Assembly (NCBI RefSeq): GCF_030936135.1 | Contig: NC_082603.1 | Span: 26,068,880 to 26,132,879, forward strand | Direction: 5' to 3' | DNA: 64,000 bases | Source of the DNA: Gavia stellata | Lineage: Eukaryota; Chordata; Aves; Gaviiformes; Gaviidae | Shown: in pieces, positions 1 to 12,393 of the stretch | How the letters are laid out: every line of letters starts with the position of its first letter | Position numbering within the stretch: position 1 is the stretch's first letter | Program-made: the position numbers and the translations under genes | Notes under the pieces: generated by a model | Told to the model about the DNA's origin: nothing | The model's database searches: none | The model's input: only the letters and a program-made list of their open reading frames with translations

Positions 1-3000
1 GTGTGGCCAAACATGACCCGGCGCAAAGGTGGGTGCTGCCTTTCTGGCACCCGCCGATGTCACAGCATCACCCCATGGACCACTCTCCCCTCAGCATCCT
101 CGAGGCGGGCAGGGCTGTGCCAGCTCTCGCCTGCTGCACCCTGGCTCCACTCTGGTCCACGCTGATGCTCCCATCTCCCAGCCACACTTCTGGACCTTCT
201 CAGCTGGCCAAAAAGGTTATTTCTACAGGGGTTTGTGGAGGGATGACAGCCAGTTCCCCATTTTTGCTAGTGCTTGCCCTGGAGAACTGAGCTGGCAGGT
301 TGGCTCCAGCCGGGCAGGGGGCGGAGAGTGGGGTCGTGGATCCCATGAGATGCTCCAAACCCCGTTTTGGGCTGAAACCCTGCCGCGCGTGGCTAAACCC
401 CAGGGATGCTGCTGGAGGGTCTCAGAGTCTCGTTGCTTAGGCAAGCAGCTGCATTCCAGAGAGCTGCTCCCATCAGCGGGATGCACCGGGCAAACCCCAA
501 ACCCCTTCTCACCTGAGGCGAGCCCGGCTGGTCTCCCCTGCCCGCCACGGAGGTTTCTCCAGGGACATGTCACTTGCCTTAAGGATGCTGGCATGGATTG
601 GGGAGAGCAGCCGCAAGATGTTTCTGTGCAGGGAAGGGGCCGCTGCCAGGCGCTGGCCCCAGGCGATCAGCCCCGGGCTCCGCCGCGGCCTAATTAGCTT
701 GTTTGCATCGTTAGGCATGGGCTTGGGGGGGTGTTCAAAGGGAAGGCTCAGCTGGTTTCAAAGCAAGACTCAAAAACATCTTTACACCCAGAGAGAGGCG
801 TGATGGGGAGGCTGGGGGGGGTGTGGGGGGGCAGAATTCACACCCTGCTAACAGGGACTGATTGCTGATGGCACCATTTTCCTTGGCGTGTTGGCTAGAA
901 ATAGCCCATTAGCCTGTTGCCCCCATCCTCCTGGAGATGCAGTGGCATTCTCCTGTCCCAGCTCCCCTCCTTCCCCTGGAGCCTCTGTGGTGAGCTGGGC
1001 TCCCCGCTGGGCTGAGAGCACAGCCGGGGGGGGTGCTCCGAGCTGCTCCTCACCACCGGCTGCACCCCAACAGCTCCGGGATGCTCGGCCGGCAGCTTGG
1101 GGAAGGGTTAACCCTGGAGCCTTCCCAGCCAATTACCGCAGGCCTGACCCCACGATGCTGCTCTCTCCTTATCAGAGGGAGATGATAACCAGCTATAAGA
1201 AGTTAATGATGCTGCAGGATGAGTCACGCTCTCCCGCTGCTCTCCAGATGTTCTCATCCCTTCCCCGGGGGAATGACGGAGGGATTCCATCCGCCTGCCA
1301 CAAATAGAAGGAAAACACCCCCAAACCCCAACCTCAACCCCACACCAACCCCCTCCAGCACACAACCTGCTTGCTGACCCGCCGACAGAGCAAGCAAGCA
1401 GCCGGGGACCAGCGGAGAGCATCCCTTGTCCATGGGGGATGAAAAGCAGGAATAAATTTGGGGCTGGGGAAGGGGTGCATGGCATGACCACCAGCCCAGA
1501 GGGAAAAGCAATGGGTGCTCCCAGCCTCCCTCCACCGGGATGCCAGACCCTGCATCCCAGCAGAGGCAGAGGGGTGCCGGGGCTTTGGGCTGAGTCAGGC
1601 TGGGCAGGAAACGCCAGGACCTCTCCCGGCAGCTGCAGGCAGTTGGGGAGGTGTGAGTAAGCCCAGAGTTTCGGTAAACGCGGAGGATGTTTAGCCAAGA
1701 GGTGGCAGGGAGGAGGTGGGGGAGTTTGTTTTGAAAGAGAAGCTTGAGTGAGTCCTGCTAACTGGCTGTCCCCTGCATGTGGACACAGGTGACATCTGCG
1801 CCCACATCCCCAGCCAGCGTGTGCGTGATAGGGTGTAGACCCTGCCCAGCACCCGCAGCCTCTCTTGCAGCAGGGTGCTGCAGGGAGTCCTACAGGCTAA
1901 GCTGGATCTTGGCCGCCAAGTGCTGCTGCAGCGTGATGCTCTTGGGTGCATGGTCCCCATGGTAAAGGGGTACCCAAACCACCCATACCTGGGGCTAACT
2001 TAAATACCGACTTGGGAGTTTCCCTACCCCTTCCGGACCTTTTAGGTTTAATCATCAGCTGGTGCTGCAGGGATGTCCTTGTTGTCCAGTCATGGGGGCT
2101 ATACCTTCCCATCCACATGGATGCTGCCTGCACAAGGATCTGCACATCCCCTGGGCCCGACCAGGTGTTCGAGGCCCCTGGGCATCCCACAGTGGGTGTT
2201 TACAGGGGAACTGTGCCCGAAATCAGGGAATATTTCCCTGGCTTAGACTCAGCATCATTGTAACATCTCTATGCCAGCCCGCTGGTACCTTGTGCTGGGG
2301 TCTTGGCAGCTGCTGGGACACCTCCTGGGACACCTCCTGCCTCTGCACGGGAGCTCCTGGCAGCCCCAAACACCTCCCAGCTGGGTTTCACCTCGGCATA
2401 CCCCCGGCTTGCACTCAGCCAGGGCAGGGCTGCTGGGACCCTCTTTGAAGGGCACCCGGTGAAGCTGCCTTTCCCCCACCTTTGCTTCTCGAGGGCAGTT
2501 CCCTTTCTCAGTTTCCCCAGCAGCTATGGGAAGGGACAGCAAAAGCTCACCCCCAATTCGCCCAGATGGGTCTGGCAGGGACGTCTGCACTGCTGCCGTT
2601 TATTTACCCTTCTTTCGTCACCACCAAATATATGAGATGAGCTCATACCTCTTGCCAGGCTCTGAGGATGCAGGATTTATTTCCACTGCAGGTATAAATA
2701 AAAAGCAGCGCGGCAGGCACTGGGGCGCCTGGTTTCGGGACTAAAGTCATTGTGGTGGGGGTAGTGGCTCCGCCAGGAGAAACCAGAGCCCTCAGGGGCC
2801 TCCAACGCCCTCTGGCATCCCAGGGATGAGGATGGGGATACGCTCCCTCCCTGGGCATCCCCGTCCCAATGATGGGGGGAGTGGTGAGAGGCCCCCCAGG
2901 CTGCTCTCCCCGCCAGCCCAGCCCTTTCTGCCCAGCAGCAGCTCCTGGCAGCCCCGGTGAAGCCCCAAGACCCACCGCCGCCCGCTAATCCCCACCGAGG

Positions 3001-6000
3001 CCTGACCTAATTCCCCGGCACGTGAGTGTGTCTCCAGGCAGACTGCTCTGCGCCAGGGCCCGAGATCAAAGCGGGTAGGATGGCAGCGCAGGCATGGCAC
3101 GCCTGGAGACACCGGCTCCAATCCCCCTCACACTGCTGCCGGATTCGCCCTGGGCACCCCGGAGTGCAGGCGACTCCTGCCTGGCCCTGCCAGCGGCAGA
3201 GGCTTTTCCCAGTGCTGCCCGTGCACCTGGGGAAGGGTCTTAGTATTCGCACCTGCAGCTGGACCCCAGACCCCAGATCGGGGCACGGGTTATCCAAAAT
3301 GTGGGAGGTTTCAGTGCTTTGCCACCATCCTGGATGGGTTCAGCATCATCTGACCCATACGGGGCACCCAGGGAGCCACAGGGCAGGGGGGCCCTGCAGA
3401 GTCTCTGTGCCCTGTCCTTCCGCAGGGAGGAAGGATGAGGATGCAGACCATCCCTACCCAGCGGTGGCAAAGCACTGCCTGGCCATTACACACAGGACTT
3501 TGCAGCCATCCCCAAGCCAAGCCTCCCCAAGCTCGTGTCCCTCAGCTCCGAAGGGCTCCAGCACACACCAGCCCACCCATGGCTCTGCTGGCACTGGCCA
3601 GAGAAGGTCCCAAGTTTCCAGCTTCAGCGGCAGCCGCGAGGAGAAGGCTGGCCGGCACATCTCAGGAGGAAAGGAGTGTGGGCAGGACTCCAAGCAAGCA
3701 TGGGAAGAGAAGACATCACCCCATGGCACTGGAGGGGCTCATACACCTTGTGTCCACAGGCACTGGGGACTTTGCAGGTGATTTGCTCCATCCCGTGTGC
3801 TCCAAACAGCCGCTGAGCCACACACAGGGGACAGCAGGTATGCTGGGGGCTGGAAACCCTCGGGGTCAGCGTGTGGCTCCTGGTACGAAGGGCACAGAGA
3901 TGCCCCCAGGCCATGAAGCAGCCCCACACCTGGGCACTGCAGGGAGCACTGTGGGCAGCCAGGGTGGGTGCTGCACCCTGCCACTGCCGTTTAAAGCTCT
4001 ACTTTCTTCTTCTTTTTCTGCCCGTAACTCTTTCCCTGTGTCTGCAGTGGGACTTCTGGATGGGTGATCACCTGCAACCCTTTGGTGAGTCCCCCCAGTC
4101 CCCTGTGGGGCTGCGACTTTTCATTAAGTCCCTTTTTGGTGCCGCCATGTGACTGCAACTCTTGTGTTCAGTGGTGTTGCATGGCCCCACTCGCCTCTTG
4201 GGGCATAAGGGTCTGAATTGAGCACCGAGTGCCCTAAAACAATTAATTCTCCTCTGGAGCCAGTGTAAGCTAGCTGCAAGCCCAACCACCCTTTCGTCTG
4301 TGCTTCACCCGCCGACCTCAGTGGCATCTTGGCCGGGTGGTAGTGGAGGTGCTTGGTTCGCTGACCGCCCCCTCTATCAATAAGCTCTGTCTTTGCTTTC
4401 TTTCTTTTTTCACCTATAGATAATTTTTCTTGTGTCATCCAACATGGAAAACCCAAGTTTGGTGCACAGGCTGTAGCCAGCGGTAAGATGCCACCATCCT
4501 GCAGGACGTCACCAGCGCCAGGATGGGGACAGACTCAGCCCAGGCTGTAGAGCCATGTGGAGCTGCACTGTGTCCAAGTCCGCAGTACCCAACGTTGCTG
4601 CAGCCCCACGAGGATAGGAAACCTTCATTCCAAAGCTTGGGTGATGTTTGGCTTGGGGGCTGCCCCATCAGGCTAAGTCCCCCACGGGTAAGGGCTCCGA
4701 AAGGGCCAGGAACAGGAAAAGGGTTCGATCAGCACAACTCACGTGGGCTCCTGTGCTGCCTGGCCCCAGGGACACGATGCCTGCGGGCTTTCTGGGACAG
4801 CCAGGACCACTCTGACCTGCATGGCTCCTTGTCCCCAGAGAAACCTCCTCCTCCCCACTGGAAGTTCAGATGCTCTTTCAGTGTAGAAAACACCTTGTTT
4901 GCTCTGACACATTAAGATCTGGGGGTTAGAAAACCAACACCCAAACTTTTCCAGCCCCTGCTCCTTTTTCCTTGCACTCTCTAGCAGTTTTCCTGCCACC
5001 ACTGCCAAACGCCAATGTGATTTGGGTATTCGCGGGGAAGCTGAAACCCCCAGTGGGAACCCAGTTTTCCCCCCGGCCAAGATGTGGTTCAGTTCCAGCT
5101 GCTGCCAGCCTCGGCTCTGATTTCCCCCTGTTCCCCAAGATGGAACTTTTTCAGGTGGGCTGCTGGCAGAGATGGGGTGCTGGAGGGATCGACCATCAGG
5201 AGCGCGGGAGGAAGAGAAACGCGACCCTCACCTCTGCTGTCTCATGCATGGGGCATGCAAACTCCCATTTTTGGCAGGGATGTTTTACTCCGCCAAATGC
5301 AATGGAAGAGCCAGTATGGGAGCCAAAGCAGAGATGCTCTCCTGCCCTCCCCAGCCAGGTTTGGGCTCCAGCAGGGCCCTGGGAAAGCACCGCTGGTCTC
5401 TGGTCCGCAGGAGGCTGCAGGGGGAGCAGGCTGCCAAGCCTGGGCTCTGCCAGGATGCTTGGCCCTGGCAGGAGCATCATCCCCATGCTGTTTGCAGAGC
5501 ATCCCTCTGGCAGAACTAAGCATCAGCCCCTTCAGCTGAGAACTAGCAAATGCGTGACATGTCCTACCCCCTCCAGCCAGCTCCGGGGAGCTCTGGCTTT
5601 GCCCAGCTCAGTGTTGCTGAGCACACGGCGCAGCCCCCTGAGTTGCCAAATAAAAGAACTTATTTAGGTCCTAGAGGAGATGGGGGGCTTGGGACCACCA
5701 AGTCACTCAGGGCTGTTGGGGATTTTTCAGGGCTTTCAAATGGTTTGAAAACCATGACGGCATTTCCCTGCCCTGTGCTGGGTCCTGCAGCGGGAGATGA
5801 AAACCCAGACAGACTCAGCAGCTGCTCAGGGCTCCAGCCCAGGCTCCGGCAAAGCCAGCAGATTTTGCCCCTGGGCTGGGGCAGTCTCCCGAGGCTGGCC
5901 AGGGTTTCGGCAGTGACCGCTGCGGTGCTGCCCGGCAGCCCTGTGTCTGCTGGGGATGGTGCACCGGCTGCACGGGGAGGACGGAGGACCCGTAACTCCT

Positions 6001-7255
6001 GCACGCTCGGAAAGCAAAGCATCCTTCTCATGCTGTTGTCGCTGCCCCTGCCCAGCCTGCGCATCCATGCCCAGGGCAGCCGGGGCCGCGGGGACTGATC
6101 TCCGGATGCCTTCACCCTCTCGGGAGATCAGCCGGGAAGTCTGGACCGGGGGACAAGGCCATGTGAGAGCACACCCCGCTGCTCCTGCCTTCCCCAGACT
6201 GCAGCGGGGGCTTCCGCAAGGGGAGGAGAGCAGGGTGATGGGGTGCACCGTGCCCCCCATCATCCCCAGGGGAGCACAGCCCTCCTCAGGCAGCGGGGAT
6301 GGAGCAGCCCTGGGGACCCCCAGCATCTCCTCTCCTGCATCCCTTCCTTCTCCGCAGCCCGGTCCCCCGCCCGGCGGGGACTCGGCTCCCGGTGCGCGGG
6401 CGAAGCGATGAGGTCATGTTGCTTAATATAGCGATTTCATCACAGCCCTTCTCCCCAGCAACACGGCCCGGCTGCCGCCGGCTCCCGGCGCTGGCAGAGC
6501 CGCCGCCCCCGCCCCGCAGTGCCGTGCCGTGCCGTGCCGTGCCGTGCCATGCCGTGCCGTGCCGTGCCGCAGGCCCCGGCCGGCAGCTCCCGGGATGCTG
6601 GGCTCAAGGGCGGGCGGGGCGGGGGGGACGCGGTGCCAGGACCGGACTGTGCGGGGCTGGACCGTGCCCGGTGCCACAGTGCCGCCCTCTGGGCAGCGCG
6701 GCCGGGAGGATGGAGATGCTCGACGCAGCCCTCCCTCCCCAGGTTTGAGCAGTACACTGGATCCATCATGTCCCCAACGCCCCCGTGCCATCCCAGCCGT
6801 GAATTTAGGAGCAGGGCTGGGGAGATGGTTTCTCCCTCCTCCGCACACTGCTCATAATCCCTAAGTTCTGCAACACCCTTCCCATTCTCCTAAAAAATCA
6901 GCTTTTTCTTCCCCCTTTCTTTTTCCCTATCGCACCCACAAGAGGCTTTCTCCTGGCCCCACTTCTCGAATAGAAACCCTAAAGGTTTGCAAAACAAAAT
7001 GCTTTTCTCCCTAAAAAAAATTGAGCTTCTAATGAAAAGCCCCAGCCCTGCACCCGCATCCTTCTCAGCAGCATCACACCAGGGTACTGGGGGAGCAGAG
7101 AGGGGCTCACATACAGGCAGGACCTTACAGAGCTGTAATTAGGGCCATAACGAGATCGGAGCCAGTAACCCATCCTTGCTGTGCCCGGGTAACATCACCT
7201 CCACACCCCCCTTCCCGACCAGGGATACAGGGAGGGACGCGGCTCTGGGACTTAC
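1..7255. other. PIK3R3 intronic sequence, no recognisable exon
   Basis: Searching both strands for RhoGAP, SH2 and inter-SH2 motifs of PI3-kinase regulatory subunits, or the p55-gamma start exon, gave nothing. The stretch is GC-rich single-copy sequence with a GATA/AP-1-like island (1165-1235), an LTR-like candidate (about 4120-4440), a CpG-rich patch (about 6300-6720) and a GTGCC repeat. It is taken as intron only because upstream exons of a minus-strand gene lie to its right. Confidence 0.6.
6519..6569. repeat. (GTGCC)n pentanucleotide repeat, about 10 units
   Basis: GTGCC is repeated about ten times with one GTGCC-to-ATGCC interruption, inside a CpG-rich patch of the PIK3R3 intron. Confidence 0.9.
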
Positions 7256-7333
7256 CCGCCAGAAGAGCCTGCTTCAGCTCAGCATCCCCCAGCGCCCCAG
7301 AGGCAGATCTGTAGAGCACCTCACTGTCAAGAC
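7256..7333 (-). CDS. PIK3R3: PIK3R3 exon: early RhoGAP/BH region
   Basis: The exon is 78 nt, phase 1 to phase 1, with acceptor CTCCTCAG and donor GTAAGTCC. It encodes [19 protein letters not shown] followed by KQALLA. This corresponds to the p85-alpha exon reading [20 protein letters not shown]. GLDSE is the same as in p85-beta. It is the most 3' coding exon I can find. The next expected exon, with the RhoGAP core, is not recognisable between 1 and 7255. Confidence 0.82.
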
Positions 7334-10300
7334 CTGAGGAGCAAGCAGCCAGGAGAGAGGGGTCAGTCCTGAGCCCCAAATCCTCCCTCCAGCACAATGT
7401 AAGCGGGCAGGGACTGAGACCACCAAGCTCCCTCGCCCTGCCCACACTGCACGTGTACTGGGGTGTGTGGGGAGAGGTTTGGCTCTAGTGATACTCTTGG
7501 GGCACCTCCGAACACAGGCAGAGCGGGTGGTTGCACGTGTGCACCCACGTACACCCTGCAGATGGATGCTGTGGCTGTCCATACCTTGTTTTTCCAGTGC
7601 CTCGATGAGTCTGGCCATGGTCTGCAGCGCCTGCTCAGGGAGAGTGGGGTGCTCAGTGAGCTCTGCCTGCCCAGGGAGTCCTGTGATGGAGAGACAGGAG
7701 AGGGGACTTGGAAATTCCTGCCTGCAGGAATTCCAGCCTTTTTCCTTGGCTGTCCCAGGACAGGATCAAGCTGCTGCTTTGGCACAGCCACAACCAACAT
7801 TTCGGCTCACGCACATCCAATTTTGGAAAATTTCTCTCTTATTTTATCCTCTTTTTGCAGTAAGAGTCACCCTCAGGGGCTCAGCCACTTGCTGAGATGC
7901 AAAGACCTGCTTGGGCATGTGCCCTGCCCATGGGGAGCATCCCGCCCTGAGCGTGGAGCTCCTTCAGGCCAAAACCCCTTCCCCACCTCTCCTCCCACAG
8001 CACTGATACTGCCCCCCCTCATCACCCACAGCCCTTGGTGGCACCAAGCAGGAGATGGGGGGCCAGATCTGTACCCAGCATGGACACGGCTCCTGGCAGC
8101 TCTCACCCACTTGGATTCTCTGGTGTCTACAACAGGGTTGAGCACAAGCCCAGGGAGGACTCAGTCACCCCATTGGCTGGCACAGACTTCCACCGGCCCT
8201 TGAGGAGCCCTTCAGCCAAACGTGGGCCAGGCTTCCCACAGCGCAAATCCCCAGGTCCTGCTGGCTCCTGGGTTTTATAGCAAGAACACCTCAACTCAGA
8301 CCCTGCCAGAGAGGAGCATACCCCCTGGCAGGGGTGAGAGTGACTCTCCTTACCCCAGGGCAACATCCATCCATCCATCCATCCATCTATCCATCCATCC
8401 ATCCATCCCTCCCTCCCTTCCTACCACCCCAGCTGATAAACCTCTGCACCTGTGTGGGTTGTACCTGACAGAGACCCCAGCAGTGCAGTGCTGGGATTTC
8501 CACACCCCCCCTCTTGTTAGTGGCTTTGAGCCCCCTTGGGAAGGTGGTGGGCAGGGGGCAGGCAGGAGCAGGGGACAGTCAGGGGCTGCCACTGGCCACA
8601 GCACATCAGAGCCGCATGCGACCAATGGGGTGCAGATGGCACCTGGAAAGGCTGATGGGTCGAGAGCTCTTTACCTGTTTTATGTGGTGAGCAGGTCTGT
8701 TCTGCTAGAAATATATTTTAAAAAATTATAGCAAATTATATAAAGCCTGAGTGTGACCTTTCCCCCTAGTGAGGTGTGCTCCAGCCCGGCCAACTCCCTT
8801 GTTAGGTTCATTCTGTCTTTGATTTTTCCTGCCTGGCAGAAGGCAGGGAGCTCCCTTATGAAGCCAAAAGAGCCATAACAATTTTAAGGAATGAATAAGA
8901 AAGAAAAAGGGACTTTGGGCAGGGCCACGCTGCCTTTGACCTTTTGCAAAAACACAATCTGGCTGCGACGCGTGGATCCAGGCTCTGATCTTCACCGCAG
9001 TGATGCCCTGGTGCTCCCTGGAGAATGGGGAGGGATGCAGACCTCCAGCTCACAGGTGGCTGACCCCCAAGCCTGGCAAAAGGGTCTCCTCCGCCATCTG
9101 ATGGGGATGTGCGGGTGCCTCAGGTGGGAACGGGGAAGATTTCAGGGTTTAAAGCAAAGCAGGTGATTGGGACCCCGTGGAAAATGTCCCCACCACAGGG
9201 GTGGTTTTTTGATTAGGGAAAACTGGGTTTTGGCCTCCAAGGTAACGGCTTGGGGAAAGGTGGCAATGGTAAAAAATAACCACCTGTTTCCCCTTGGTGG
9301 AAACAGCAGGAATGGCCCCAAGCTCAGCTTGGAGCTTTAGCCCATCCTCTCCCCTCAGGGTGCCAGGCTGGACCCCAGCATCCTGAAGCACCACTCGGCT
9401 CCAGCCCTGGGTGAAGCGGAGGTGATGCCTTGCAGCAGTGATGCCGCCTGGGACAACCAGGCAGGGGCGAAATAGCCGCTGAGCTCCTGGGAAGTCCCCT
9501 GGGGACTTGGATCTGCCACAGAGCCATTTTTAGGATGTTATTTCATTAAAAAAAGACCATTCCTCCCCACAGAGACAGGCCTGGCTCCGGGGCATGGCTG
9601 GGAAATGCAGTGTCTCTCTCCCATTCAGGGGTCCCCCCGCGGCTTCACCCTGCTCGGGGTCCCCAGGGTTCCCAACCGGCACTGGGGCTCAGTGGGCACT
9701 GAGGGCACGCAGGGCGGTACGCCGCTGTCGCAGAAAAATAAGCATTTGGGCCAGCCAAAACAAATGTCCCTCAAAACCTCCGTCTGGGAATGGAAACAGT
9801 ACGGGAAGAATTTTCCAAAAAAAGAAAAAGAAAAAAGGCCCTTCTCTTCTAAGAGCATGTTGGAGATTTTTACTCTAAGGGAAATCCCACCAGCCGGGAA
9901 GTTTGGGTTTAAACCGACATAAAACGGTACATGCTGCTCTGCTGCTACAGAAAGATGTGGTTGTGGGCCAGGAATGTCCCCTGCCAAGGCACCCACGCAC
10001 CCCGGCATCACCCCAGGAAGGGTGCCCCATGGAGTGGCACCCCACGGCACAGCACTGGGGAGGCAGCACCCAACATCCCCCTGGACAGTGGGTCTGGACA
10101 CAAGACCATGGCCAGAGGATGTCCTGCAGATGGCAGCACCCTCCCCAACCTACCCCAAAACCTGGTTTTAGTGGGTTTTTCCCTATTAAAAAAATCTCGG
10201 TTTTACATTTTTTTAAATTTTAAGTAGTTATCCTCTCGCCCAAGCGCACACCGGGCTGGAGCTCCTGCACCAAGACCTTCCGTACCGGCCAGGCTCTCCA

Positions 10301-12393
10301 GCCAGGCTGCACTTGCTGCTGGGGACGTGCCTGGATCTGTGGGACATCTCCACATCCCTGGCAGTTGTGGTCAGGGGTCCCCTGGGCACATCTCCCAGCC
10401 CCTCGGAGAGGAGCCCATACCGCACCCTGTGTGGGGCAGGCGCGAGGCAACAGTGATGGGCAGCAGGGGCAGAAGCAAGAGGGTGGCTCCATGCTCTCCC
10501 ATCTCTAAAAATACTGGTGAGTGGGGCTGGAGAGCCCTTGGGTCTGCTCCTGTCTGACCCAAGTTGTCCATACTACAGCACTGAGATGGTGGGGCTCTGC
10601 CTGCCAAATAGCCAGGGGCAGAGGGCTTCTTGCATGCCAGTGAGTTTAGCTGGGAAGGGGGCTGACCCCCTAAAAGTGGCCTCCTCCCCCCTGCGATGGC
10701 AGCACATAGCTGCTCGCTGACCCAGGGCCGTGTCTGCCTCGGCACACTTGGAACATCAGTCAGGGAGGAGCACCCCTCTTTTGGTGAGGGGAGGCAGAGG
10801 GGGTTTCCCAGCATCCCTGTCTCCCCCTTTTGGGGGGCCTGAGGGGCAGGATCCACATGGCAAACCCCATACGCAGTGGTGGATGGTGTCAGGGGAAGGA
10901 GTTGCCCCATGCCAGCTGAGTCCTGCCGTGCTCAGCCCAGGGACCAGGTGGCCCCCACCCTCTTAAATCATGGTGGCAAGGGGGCCTTGAACATATCTTG
11001 GAGGGGGATGGACTCCTTGTCAGTGGGTGCCCCTCTAAACCCGGGGCCAAGATACCCCCCATGCCCAGCTAGCCCAGGAGGGAAACAGCCTCTCTGGTTA
11101 CCACATCTGCGCCTTGGTCCCAAACCGGGCAATGAGGGTGCCCAAGGCACCGGGCCGGCAGCCGGGCAGGTTTTGGACAGCCACGGCTAACGGTGGTGCC
11201 ACTGTCCCCCCAGTGATGTCTCCTGGGGAAGGAGAGCACCACGGCTTTGGCTGCGGTTGCTGGGTCGTGCTTGGCTGGAAGGGGAGTTTCTTACTTTGCC
11301 TTTTTTATTTATTTTTTTTAGCTTGGATACATTATGCAACTGCTGTGAAATCCCTCCCAGCCCCAACGCTCTTGGCCACGGTAAGTGATGAGGGCAGAGC
11401 GGCTCCACGAACTTAGCAGATCCCGGCGGAGAAATGGCTGGGGTCCCCACGCCAGGAAAGGCCCTGCCGAATATTCCCCCTAGTGCCGTGCTGCAGCCCC
11501 CGGGGATGGAGGACCCCCATGGGGACTGACCCCACCGTGTGCCCAGACCATCCCCTGTCCCAGCTTGCACAAAGTGACTGCGAGGCCAGGAGCTGGCTGG
11601 GTGCCAGCACTCACCCGGCCACCGAAAGCAGCCAGAATCAGGTGCCGCAGCAGGGGGGAGAAGAGCAGTTGGAAGAAAAGGTCCCCAGGGACTGCCATGG
11701 GGCTTTCTGCTCCTCCCTGGGGGGCCAAAGGGCTCCTGCATCTTTTCCTGCGTTCTTACAGACACGGACCCCCCTCAGCTATCCCATGCCAGCACAGCAG
11801 CCAGCCCGGGATGCTGGAGAGGAGCAACCCCTGCAGCGTGTTTGTCTCAGGGGGAGTGACACCCCAGGAACCCCCTGCCCCTCCTGCGACTGCCTCGATG
11901 CACCGGGGCGAATAATTCCCAGGGCAGCTCCTCTTTCTGGTGCCACCCCATCCCAAGGGCGGATTCCCACTGAGCCATCCCAAAAGCAAGCATGCACCCG
12001 GGCTCCACATCACCCTCGCCATCTTGCAAGGGACACCCACCCATGGGCTCCCACCTTCCCGCTCCCCCAGCACTCACCCCAGGGTGCGGGGGTCCCAGCG
12101 GGTGGTGGGGGCAAGGGCCGTGGCCTGGCCTTGGTGGCGGTGGCGACAATGCGTGTGGGACCGAGGTACTCCACGTAGGTGCCGGGGAAGTTGCCGTGCT
12201 CCTTGGTGCGCTCGTTGAGGCCGTGGAGCCAACCCTGGGGGCTGCGCTCATCCCCGTCCTTGTAGTCGGGGCCGCTGAGCAGTCCGGCCCTGCTGACCGT
12301 CAGCACGTCCCCAGGGCACAGTGCCAGGTCCTCCTCCCGGTCCTTCTGGTACTCGTAGAGAGCCCGGTACTGCAGCCCGTCCGAGGAGGCCAT
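7256..12393 (-). CDS. PIK3R3: PIK3R3 (PI3-kinase regulatory subunit gamma), SH3-containing 5' part; partial
   Basis: Regulatory subunits of class IA PI3-kinase bind the p110 catalytic subunit and recruit it to phosphotyrosine proteins. Three coding exons are visible on the minus strand: 12393-12078, 7680-7585 and 7333-7256 (316, 96 and 78 nt; 163 complete codons). All junctions are GT-AG in phase 1, so they join in one frame. Exon one encodes an SH3 domain with the ALYEY and [10 protein letters not shown] signatures, then a proline-rich tail. The next two encode [10 protein letters not shown] and LDSEVLYRS, matching the start of the p85 RhoGAP/BH region. The remaining BH, SH2 and inter-SH2 exons are not in the window and should lie past the left edge. 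PIK3R3 is chosen over PIK3R1 or PIK3R2 because TSPAN1, POMGNT1 and LURAP1 follow in the human 1p34 order. The protein alone resembles p85-beta about as well. Confidence 0.85.
7585..7680 (-). CDS. PIK3R3: PIK3R3 exon: linker and start of RhoGAP/BH region
   Basis: The exon is 96 nt, phase 1 to phase 1, with acceptor ATCACAG and donor GTATGG. It completes the glycine started in the SH3 exon and contains [20 protein letters not shown]. This aligns with the p85 segment that reads LTLPDLPEQF...LLVKLVEAIE in p85-beta. The exon length is divisible by three, so skipping it would keep the frame. An AT-rich near-palindrome, GGAAATTCC...GGAATTCC, lies about 35 nt upstream of the acceptor at 7710-7734. 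Confidence 0.85.
7681..12077. other. PIK3R3 intron after the SH3 exon
   Basis: This 4.4-kb intron holds the ATCC microsatellite and two AT-rich patches (about 8700-8745 and 10,170-10,230). No further exon of a p85-type protein was found on either strand. Confidence 0.75.
8364..8418. repeat. (ATCC)n microsatellite
   Basis: CATC/ATCC units run for about 45 bp with one CTAT interruption, then decay into CCCT units. It lies in the PIK3R3 intron between the SH3 exon and the next coding exon. Confidence 0.92.

Noticed and set aside
4335-4375. GGTTCGCTGACC resembling a tRNA B box
   Set aside because: No cloverleaf or matching A box at the right distance, so not called a tRNA gene.
5648-5655. AATAAA in the PIK3R3 intron on the plus strand
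   Set aside because: No plus-strand gene upstream of it was found; a single hexamer occurs by chance.
7256-12393. Assignment of the SH3 gene to PIK3R2 (p85-beta)
   Set aside because: GLDSE and the linker resemble p85-beta, but adjacency to TSPAN1, POMGNT1 and LURAP1 in human order points to PIK3R3; human PIK3R2 lies in a different neighbourhood on chromosome 19.
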